This document shows positions 51,601 through 63,600 of a DNA stretch of 64,000 nucleotides, one piece after another (position 1 is the first letter of the stretch; the number at the start of each line of letters is the position of its first letter). The notes beneath the pieces were generated by a model. That model saw nothing but the letters and a program-made list of their open reading frames with translations, ran no database searches and was not told the origin of the DNA. This DNA is from Owenia fusiformis (lineage: Eukaryota > Annelida > Polychaeta > Sabellida > Oweniidae): NCBI GenBank assembly GCA_903813345.2, contig CAIIXF020000009.1, positions 20,609,759 to 20,673,758 on the forward strand, given 5' to 3'. Made by a program: the position numbers and the translations under genes.

Positions 51601-54600
51601 TTGTGAAACGATTCACACTTGACTGGAAGAATGTTGAGGACCTTCTCAAGAATGATACATCTCAAGGTATTGACTGCATACATATACAAAATTGTGGTTA
51701 TAGCCACACTTTTTCTTCACTACTATTTAAATTTTGAAATCGCTGACGCTTTGTGGTTCATTAGAATGAAGATTTCTATCTTGAATGAAATATATTTTAT
51801 GATCTGTTATATTTTCTAGATTTAACTATTTTACCTCTTAACAGAAAATACTTTTCGAACATGAAACTGCTGAATTACCACGTGTGTATTTGATAGTTAT
51901 GAGTTTCATTTCTCTACTTCAGAAATTATTAATCGTATAAATGGGCATCAAGAGAGATTCCCGGATACAGAGGATCTAGGTGGCGCCGCTACAGCATTGT
52001 TACGTCTTCAAGACACATATGAGATTCCTACTTCAAAGTTGGCACTTGGGGAGGTGGGGAAGAAGAAATCTAGTCCCATGACAGGTAAAATTATATCAAA
52101 TTGTTACTTTTTTATTTAATCAAAACTCGAGATCAAAATAACAGTTAACTTGAAATGCTTTTCATTCATTTATTTTCTCAGCAAAACATACTTTATGTCC
52201 AGTTTTATAAACGAATATACTGTAAGTTTGTATTTTGTTGAGTTTATTTTAAATTGTGTGTAAAGGTTAAACTTAAAAATTGTTTTCTTTTTGTTCTAAT
52301 GCATTTTTATACATATGTATTCATGGAAAAAGAACTGTATTGCCTTGTGAAATTCAGAAATACAGACATAGTAAAAATGGTCATTAAAGTTGTAATTAAC
52401 ATTTCATAAGTGCATTTTTAATATTGCCCCAAAGCTACTACAATTTTTACTAATTCTAACCTTTCATCAGTTACCACATATCATAAATAATATGTATGTT
52501 AATTGGTTTAAAAATAAAATATTACATTTATTAAACAATTTTGCAAAGAAAGTGTTTGTTTTGATCACTAACTGTCAAGAAGTGAACCTAACCGCATGTG
52601 AAGATGAACTAATATTTTACACATAGTCACCACTTGTAAAATGGAAATAAAATTTCAAAATATTTTATATTTCCATATCATTCCCTTGAAGTAGAAATAC
52701 ATGATCATAAAAATTAATTTGAATATAAATGTTATTAAATGAACTATAATTGGATGGTGTACATGACAAAAGGCACAGTTTAGTGATTAGATGTGTGTTC
52801 ATGACGACAAACAGCTTTATTCCAATCAATATATCTTTCTCATGAAAAAATATAAAATCATTGTTTATTGTTTCAATATTAAAGTTTTGATGAATTATAA
52901 AGTATTTTATGGATTCATGATTCATGTTTGTGTTGGATCCGCAAAAAGATTTTAGATATTTGATCAAATATGAAAACTATAGAAGAATTAAGACACAGAT
53001 TAATTATTGATGAAAATCAAAATATTTAGGGGGTGATCAATAAGTAATGGATGTATTTTACACAGAGATTTTTTTCGTATACACATTTTATGAAACAAAG
53101 ACTTTTAGGAAAAATGTATAACAGAGAATGATTTGAGCTTAAAATATAATGACAATTTTCAAAAGTTACCTTCTAATAATCTATCCTACGTTGCCTCTTA
53201 CATTTATTTGATTTAGAACTAACACTGCATGGTTTGTGTCATTCATTGATTGATACTTAGATTTACTAACCCTGCATGGTTTGTTTCAGCCAATGACTGT
53301 TTTGAACTAGGCAAATCAGCATACCTGAATGGTGACCATTACCACTGCATCTTATGGATGGACGAAGCTATAGATATCTATGAGAATGAGCGTAATAAAA
53401 CAGTTGATAAAGCAACTGTGCTTGATTATTTGTCATATTCACTTTATCTGGTAAGTGTGAATATTTATTTACACGAGAGCATGTTGTGTTGTCCCAGCAT
53501 GTAGAATGTGATGTGTGTGATTATGCTCCGCATGGATGAATGCCTGGCTTTTACCCCTATAACACCAAAGATAGAACCACCTCCTTCCATTTTGGACTAA
53601 CCCAACTGACTTTTGAGGGGTGTGAGGGTGGACTGATGAGATGTCGTCTGTAACTTTTAGCTGATGAATGCTTTGAGCTGGGGAGGTTTGCCTACAACAG
53701 AGAGGACTACTATCACACTATAATGTGGATGCAACAGGCACTTGAGATGTGGGAGGATGAAAGAAACAAAACTGTAGAGAAATGGTTAATCCTTGATTAC
53801 CTCTCTTATTCTCACTCCATGGTAAGGTTTGTTGTTGGCCTCCTAGATGGAAATGGTGGAGCTTGTTTTGAGAAGTGGTGGTCTCACTGGTCTATGTGGG
53901 AATGTGATCCTAAATGGTGATTAATCTATGCGACTATGTCACCTAAGTTGCGATGTGATTGATCTATGTGGTAATCTGACCTAAGTGGTGATGTGATTGA
54001 TCTGTGTGGTAATCTGACCTTAGTGGTGATGTGATTGTTGATCTATGTGGTAATCTGACCTAAGTGGTGATGTGATTGTTGATCTATGTGGTAATCTGAC
54101 CTAAGTGGTGATGTGATTGTTGATCTATGTGGTAATCTGACCTTAGTGGTGATGTGATTGTTGATCTATGTGGTAATCTGACCTAAGTGGTGATGTGATT
54201 GTTGATCTATGTGGTAATCTGACCTAAGTGGTGATGTGATTGTTGATCTATGTGGTAATCTGACCTAAGTGGTGATGTGATTGTTGATCTATGTGGTAAT
54301 CTGACCTAAGTGGTGATGTGATTGATCTGTGTGGTAATCTGACCTAAGTGGTGATGTGATTGTTGATCTATGTGGTAATCTGACCTAAGTGGTGATGTGA
54401 TTGATCTGTGTGGTAATCTGACCTAAGTGGTGATGTGATTGTTGATCTATGTGGTAATCTGACCTAAGTGGTGATGTGATTGATCTGTGTGGTAATCTGA
54501 CCTAAGTGGTGATGTGATTGTTGATCTATGTGGTAATCTGACCTAAGTGGTGATGTGATTGTTGATCTATGTGGTAATCTGACCTAAGTGGTGATGTGAT

Positions 54601-57600
54601 TGATCTGTGTGGTAATCTGACCTAAGTGGTGATGTGATTGTTGATCTATGTGGTAATCTGACCTAAGTGGTGATGTGATTGTTGATCTATGTGGTAATCT
54701 GACCTAAGTGGTGATGTGATTGTTGATCTATGTGGTAATCTGACCTAAGTGGTGATTTGATTCATCGTTTGGCTGTTGGCATCTATAACAAATGGCAGGT
54801 GGTGACATTTGCATGACTTTATCACATGCTCTCACATGTAGTTGTCATTTTCTGTTAAAAATTGTTTATAGTACCATATGTATGGCCGATATCATTGAAT
54901 ATATAAAAAACAAAATAAAAATCTCAGTGGTATTCAACACTATCTGGCCCCTAGTGAAATGTTTTTCTGTATTTTACTTGAATCATTGAATAACATGTGG
55001 TACATTAGTTGTTGCTGGTGGCAAGGTGACTTTGTGTAAATGATATGATAGCTTAGCGAGTGGGTGACAGATTGATTGTGAGATGACTTGTGATTATTTT
55101 ATTTGCCATAAAATATTTTGTGAAATGACATTGAAAATCATATCACATCAAAGATCTATTTTTAAGTGTAAAATTCAATATTGTATGTTATTTTATGTAG
55201 AATATAATCGGCTAGATTTAAAGATTTAATGTCAAAAATAATTCTTCTCAGATTGTTATTTTAAGGATAATTGTTAAATTGTTATTTTAAGGATTTCATA
55301 ATTTGACAATTCAATATTTATGTCTGTAAACTTCTCTGTGTGAATCTTCTTTCTGAATCCTCATTTTACACACAATTTTTTAATTCACACTGATCTGTAT
55401 AACTTGTAAAGGTGTTTTAATCAGTTATTTACATGGTTAGAATAGTGAATTGCACAGTTACTAACATAAAACAGAAACCATTAGGTTTATTACCTCACAG
55501 AATCTAAAACTGCTACCTTGTTATCTAAAACTGCTTCTTTGAGGAAATCATCAATATTTGAATTGTTGGTGTTTAACTATGATGTGGCCAGAAACTTGAG
55601 GCAGCCTAGCATCAATTCATTGGGCCCCTCATTCTATTTCCACCACACAATTGAGAGAATGTGGCATGGGTTCAAATATGGGCAAAAGTCATGAAGACAA
55701 AACTGTCCTAATACCCATATTGTGAAAGATAATACAGTCAACTCAAACTTGCCAAAATAAATCAAAACACATTTCCTCAAAGTAGTTGCTTTCATAAATT
55801 TAATTGTAGAATCGCGTTGTTTACATGTGTTCACTCAACTTTCAGCAAGGCAATGTGCGTCACGCACTCGTTTTGACCAATGAGCTTATCTCGCTTGGTA
55901 AGTTACCTTTAGAAGCTAACCCTCACCTTACATCCTTACATAACATATCAGCCAAGCAGTCACTATAAATACACATGGTATATTGCAATTAAAAGAAAAA
56001 ATATCTGCCTAGGATATAAAGTTATTGTCTTTGATAAGATCCCTTAAATGTACCATCTCTATTGCACTTTTTACAAAGATTGATGTATTATATTAAGTTT
56101 TAAATATTGATTGCAAAAAGTGTGTTTTGAAAATTGATGCGCCAGATAAGGGGTCTTATTAGGACAGTTCGTTTCAAGTCATAAATTTTGTGTGTCTGCA
56201 ATGATATGTAATGGAAGAACTGCAAAAACTTAGTTTTGACATTATCAAGAATGTATCACAAATTAAAGCTATATTTGTGATATCATTTTTGTTGATGTCT
56301 CTTATTGTATACCATCTTCTGAATATCTGTTCGTCTGAGTATCTTTTCTGTTTTCCATGAAATAACCCTCTTACCCCACATGACCATGATAACCCATTGT
56401 AGATAGTCTTTCATAATACACAGATATACTTGTAATCATATACAATATATTGATGGCCCTAGATTCTTTAGAAAGGATTTAATCGCATCATTGAATTGAC
56501 GGAAAAATATTCTGTATAAGAAAGATATATGTTTCAACAAAGGGACTATTCAAAATAATATGTACCAAATATTTTCAAAACTTTCCTACACTTTGGGGCT
56601 GTTTCAAAACTCAATCAACTGTTAGATAATTTTTGGGAGAAATGAGTATGTTTTAATAACAAATTGTGAAGTTGCCTCATGGTTTCTCAAGTAGTGCATT
56701 CATGTAGAGGAGGGGAAACGATTAACCAGTATGGTTTCTGGGTTTTGGTTAAAATTGGGATGGTAGATGTCCGTGCTATAATTGTAAGACTGATTGACTT
56801 TCCAATGTAATTCATTCCTTCATATAAAGGCCTCCTTCCCCGGTTGATTAGAAAATGATGAACATAGTCAATATTTGTACTGTGTAAGAGTATATCTGTG
56901 TAAAATAGCATTACACCATCTAACCACTTCACCAAGTTTTCTCATCTTCCGATCTCCTATTGTGCCCACTAAAGCGCCCACCAATAACTACCCCTGATGA
57001 AGATGGTGTATTCAATATGTACATGTATAGTTAATATTTCAGCAAGGTAATGTGAGACCAGCACTGAAGTTGACCAATGAATGGTTACTACTTGGTAAGG
57101 CATACAATCTGAAGTTTATATCATCCAGTGGTGATTTGGTAGATCAAATGGGGAAAGTCAATATATCTATCAGGGGTTATTCAATACATCAGCAAAGGAT
57201 CATTCAGTTTGTCAACCTGGGGTCATTCCAAAAATTCAGTATATCAACAAAAGATCATTCAGTGTTTCAAACCAAGAGAATTCTAACAAAACTGTATGTA
57301 TGTTTTAAATAATTGTCTACCAATGAGCTCTGTTCATTTCCCATGGAAAGAGGAAGAATATATTTTTAAGTGTTTTTTTCCATATAGTTTTACAAATGAT
57401 GACAGCTAATTCTAAAATATTAGCTGGTCCTATAGATTTGAGATTAGAATACAAATTGAAATCTGGAAGATTATAAACACAAGACACAAAAACAAGGAAC
57501 TACCAACCAATAAGACCAACAGTCAAATCCAGTTTTTTATAATACTTATTTTATGACTTAAAGTCCCCGATAAATCGGGCTACGTATACCGCCGTGTTTA

Positions 57601-60600
57601 CATTAGGGGATTAGAAGAGTTTATTCTTTATTTTGGTATGCAAGCTACGTATATCAATATTAGGCCTTCATTCATGTACTCGTGTGCATGTAATCAGCAT
57701 GCCCTTCAATATTATGTAAACCAGGCTATTCAAGTACTGTATAATGTACACTATTTATGTGTGTACTACATACAATACATTTCCCTGGGAAACAAAACAC
57801 AAATACTTTTTATATGTTCAAAATGAGCCATTTGATTGATGCAAACACTAAATAGCTTCATAAATAACATCTACAAAGTATATCTAATAGTAATTTTCAA
57901 TTTCAATGGTGAAACTTCCCTGGTTACGATTATATGGGAAATCATCACGAGACGAAGATCGTTCGCCTTCCTGGCTTACCTCTGAATCGTGTACCCGGCA
58001 ATCTCTTTATATAGTTTAGCGAGAGCGGTGCGCCTGCGCAGTTTTAAACTTTGGCGCACACTTTAAAGAGATGCTCATGCAATAAGTAGGGTCACTGACC
58101 CTTAAAATGACTTAAAATAACTGCATTTATAAAAAAAATACAATAATTTAACAAGTATCCCTTTAAAAAGGACCAATATGACACTAGTTTGTCAATGTAT
58201 AAGAACAAGAATGGTTATGATTTTGCAATATGTTGTAAATTTTGGAATTTTCTTAACATCTCAAAATTCTAAAATGGTAAACATTTGCACATTTGAAGTT
58301 TAGTGCTCTGATTCATCTCTTTAAGTCATCCACATTTGTAGTTGGCATTAAGACAAAAACATTTAAAATGTGATTTCAGTCAGTATCTATTTTCTATTTT
58401 AGTGCCAGATCACGAGAGAGCATCCAACAATAAGAAATACTATGAGAGTCTTATAGAGAAAGAAGAAAGTGAACCTGGTAAGCGTGGAGACTCTGGGGAG
58501 AAAGTGAAAAATGAACGGCCGACTGATGAATACAAACGTTCAACAGAGTTTATTGTGTATGAGAAACTGTGCAGAGGAGAGGATACACATGTAAGTCTTT
58601 TTCTGAAATTACAGAATTTAAAAATACAAAGCAATAAAAGTATAATCTGTCAGAAATATATGTTGAAATTGTGTTTGTTCTGCTACTAATGCCTGTTGGT
58701 ACCACACAGGCTCGTGATATTTAATTACATCTAAATTTTATTTCATAAGTGCGTTTCAATATTATTTTTAGGAAATCCCATCACCACACACTCTTGCATG
58801 CAGTTACAATGACAATAACAGTCCATTTCTGAAGCTACAGCCAATCAAACAAGAGGTTGTGTTCCACGATCCTAGAATCGTAATCCTTCATGACGTTATG
58901 TCTGACAGTGAAATTGAGGTTATAAAAACTTTAGCAGCTCCCAGGGTAAGTATTGTGCGAAAATTATAATGTTGATAGCTTGTTTGATGATTAATTTGAA
59001 CAACAAAACAATTAAATGCCAATTTAGAAAATAATTGTAGACAATGAGAGAAATTGATATTTTTTGAATTAGAACAATCAATTATTTTTTCATTCAAATT
59101 CAATTAATACTAATGTCATACAAATGCACATCCCAAATGCTTCATGTAAAAAGCATGGCTTATATTAGACAAATTGTTAGAAATATTTGAAGGCAGTGAT
59201 GAATCCATAATGATTTGTAGTTTTGTTTGAAATAAATCTGTGATCCTCTACTGATTCGGATGGGCATCTTTCACGCTGAACTGATTTTTGGCAGCAGTTT
59301 GTGATCAACCAATCAACAAATTAGTGGCAAGTTTTTGGTACTAAACACATTAGGTTGTTACATCTTGATATTTGAACTGTCACAGCTGGGTTACAGAATG
59401 GCTGACAGCTGAGAGTTACAGAATGGCTCACAGCTGAGAGTAACAGAATGGCTCATGGCTGAGTAACAGAATGGCTGACAGCTGAGAGTTACAGAATGGC
59501 TCACAGTTGAGAGTTACAGAATGGCTCACAGCTGAGAGTTACAGAATGGCTCACAGCTGAGAGTTACAGAATGGCTCACAGCTGAGAGTTACAGGTTGGC
59601 TCACAGCTGAGAGTTACAGAATGACTCACGGCTGAGAGTTACAGAATGACTCACGGCTGAGAGTTACAGAATGACTCACAATTGAGAGTTACAGAATGGC
59701 TCACAGCTGAGAGTTACAGAATGACTCACGGCTGAGAGTTACAGAATGACTCACAATTGAGAGTTACAGAATGACTCACGGCTGAGAGTTACAGAATGAC
59801 TCACAATTGAGAGTTACAGAATGGCTCATGGCTGAGAGTTACAGAATGACTCATGGCTGAGTTACAGAATGACTCACAATTGAGAGTTACAGAATGGCTC
59901 ATGGCTGAGTTACAGAATGGCTCACAGCTGACAGTTACAGAATGGCTCATGGCTGAGAGTTATTTGTTCATGAATGTTTCTCATAACTGATCTGGTAGAT
60001 TTACTTTATGATATGATTCGATTTTAACCAATCTCACATTAAAAAGGAATTAGAAATGCAATTAATGCTTAATAGGTTCTTGATCAAAATTAAAACATCC
60101 TTTTGTGAGTCTGGTGGTATTTGTCCCATTTGAAGATGAGAAATGAGATAAAGTCTAGCATTGCACGATGTAATGCATGCTTATATAGAGATCAATTTCC
60201 CAGATTGTAATTAAACCATATAACGTATTGATTTGAACTGAAGAACTGACTTTAGTGAGCTATTACTAATATCCTGCTGAAAATATTGCAGATACTAGTC
60301 TGATTCTAATTGAAATTTAATATGAAGCAGCATGGCACGGATGTTTTCATTGTCTCTACCAAAATGAGCAAAATAGTTTTCCTTATATAATACTTAAAAT
60401 TCAGACTCATTATTGGTTTATTTTCAATGGTTGCTAACTTTTATATCATGTTGTATAACTTATTTTAAGTTAAACTTATTTGCCATTATTAAATTATTAT
60501 TTCCACTTAGTTTTTTGATAACCTTAATAAAAGGGATGGTGTACAAATGTTGAGAATTGTGGAAAAGACAAAATTAAATTAAATTAAACTCCTGTTGGAA

Positions 60601-63600
60601 TGCTATTTACTTGAATCACACTTTAAAATCAATGAAATCTCCATTTACTTCATACTCCTAACAAAATTAACTTTTTCCCACAACTGTTCACCATTGGACA
60701 CCATCCTTAACATGGTGTTATTCCACCAATAGCTTAGTCTTGTAATGTTATGATTTCCAACTCCCTTTTTATATGATATAATTTGGAGGTAAAATTTATG
60801 ATTTTTAAAGATTTTGTTTTATATATTTAGATTGTTTTGTATTATCATTTTGTCTAACATACATTATACAAAGATATTCTATAGAAATGATGAAGTTAGT
60901 AGGCCAAGAATCCTTTAAACCAATTCTTTGCGACAGAATTGAAGAAGCATGCTTTGTGACATCATTGATGAGACATGCTTTGTGACATCATTGATGAAAC
61001 ATGCTTTGTGACATCAGTGACAAGAAGCATACAACCTTGACATTAATAAAGGGCCATACCAAGTCATATGAATTCTTTCTATGTATGTTACACATGTCAA
61101 TATTTTGGGATAAATGCCCTTGTTGATCATGAAATGATGACCATCCTCATTATTACAAGATTGACAGGGTAGAGACGTAAGCTTGTATTATTTCATTTGA
61201 CCCATATGCATGTATTAAAGCACTACCCATGTATTTGGCTTCAAGTCTCGTACTAACCAGCACACTAATAGTGAGCATACTAAAGCTTGTAGTGTTTTCT
61301 TGATAACAGTTTTATTTTGAACGCATCGTGTAGGGAAATTCCTCGCTACTAAACTCTTCTGATTAATATATTGAACACATGTTTTGAGACCAATCAAGTT
61401 GATTTTATTTTTGACAATTAAAATGATGAAAAAAAGGTGCTGGGTTTCATTGAAATCAAGATATTTACAATGTATGTACATGGATTGATTTTAATGAATG
61501 TCCCTATATGTACCAACATTGAAATATGTAAATGATTTTTATTGACATTGATTTGCTACCAAGATGTTCATTTATTCTTGATCTTATTTACTAACATTCA
61601 ATGTATCTTTCTCTGCATTACTTTACAGCTTAATAGAGCCACTGTCCAAAATGCCAAAACAGGACAGCTGGAGACTGCCCAATATAGAATCAGTAAGAGG
61701 TATGAAGTGTTCACTTCTATGCTTATGCTGTGGATACTTATGGCTTATTACTACTCCATTTTGTTATTATATGGATACAGTAACCAACTTTGTAGAGTCA
61801 GTCTTGTGACTGAGAAAAATGACTGCGGATGTTCTTTGTAGACACCTATGGGCAGCCTATATTGACTTCCTTAGTTTTGGTTGATATTTGAAGGGGCTGG
61901 GCAATGTTCTTCTTTTTTGGTTACTGTTTAAACTGAATGGAGTTGAATGCCATAAGGTAGTTGTTGCTGACTGTTTATAAATGAGGCATGGTCCAAATTG
62001 TGTTTACAGCTTCAGCGTGCAACAGCGCGTAATATTGTAACTGGAAAATTCGAGCCAGCTCATTATAGAATAAGCAAAAGGTAAGGTGAGATTTCTACAG
62101 CCTGTTGCATAAGTTTGGAAACCCTCTATTCCAATAGATGTCGTACTGATTCAATATGGTGGTGATTTGAAAATGAGGCTATCAGTGACATCTATGTTTT
62201 CATTACCACTCTGCTGTAGATGTGGTCATTTTGGACAATATGGTTCAAAACCCATATGTGACACATAAGATGCTAGCTTTATTACAATCATAAACAATAT
62301 TTGACAAAGATAGTCTACTTGTTTTTGTAATGGGCACTGTGTCTGGACAGGGGATCCCCCAGGATTTATACAACAGTGGGTGATAATGGTTTTCGCTGTA
62401 CCCCCGGAGGATCCCCATTTAATGTTGTAAAGGTATGGTATAATTCCTTGAGTGGTGATGATGAAATAGACCTGGATTTTGGCAGAGCTTGATAAGAAAT
62501 TAGTATATTTTACTTACGTGTATCTCTCTTATGTACTTTTTCTCCCTTTTACTATAATGTATCAATGGCATGCTAGCCATGGGTCACAAACATTTCAAAT
62601 ACATGTACATCAATTTTTCACTTTTGGTCCTTATTATAAGGACTGAGAAATTGAATTAAGGAATAAAATGACATATTTGACCATTGTTTTGGAAAGCTTT
62701 TTAAGCATTGACAGAAAATTTACTATATTGGCTAGCATGCTTTAAAAATGTGGTTCTCTGGTTCTTTCATGACACACTATATGTAAATGCAGCCTCTAGT
62801 CTTAGCTAATAGCACACTGTAGCTCATATAATATGTGTATAATATATTCTCACATTTAACACACCACAAGCTTCATCTACAGTGGTATACATCCCCCTCC
62901 CCTACAATACAATTCCCTTAGAATGAAGTTACCTATAAAATTCTCTTAGAATGAAGTTACCTATAAAATTCTCTGTTTTCGTTTCAAAACATACTGCAAT
63001 ATTTCACTCTTTGGGATATTTAGAGATATCTGTGAGGTAAAGTCAAAATTTTGTAGCTTAACCTCCCTATTAACTCATGAGCCACCTTGATTAGTGTTCT
63101 ACAAATATGGATCACTGTTTGAGATTTTTTCAGTGTGCTAAAGAGTGATTTTGTAATATGTCTTGTAATATCTTGCATTGTGTTTTTCTATTTTGGTTGA
63201 TTTCACCCAGTCATTCTCTATACAGTATACAGTAAAACCTGTTAAGAACACCTCTTGTTGTGTAAGTGGAATACCTCTCATTAGTGGAACACTTCAGAGT
63301 CCCATGACTATTTCATTTACTGAAGAATGTATAGTTGACTTTTGTAAGTGGAACAACTCTCTAAGGGAACACTTCAGAGTCCCATGACCAGTTGACTCAG
63401 TGAAGAATGTATAGTGCACCTCTTCAAGTAGAACACCTCTCCAGTTGAACACATTTTAGAGGAACGAAATGTGGTTTACTTACACAGGTTTTACTGTAGT
63501 AGTTGCCCAGAAACTCTTTTTTTATTACCATGTAGATGGTGCTACTCAAGACTGGGTAGTGCTGGTCCAATTTCAGTTCTCACAGTTACATCTCGATCTT

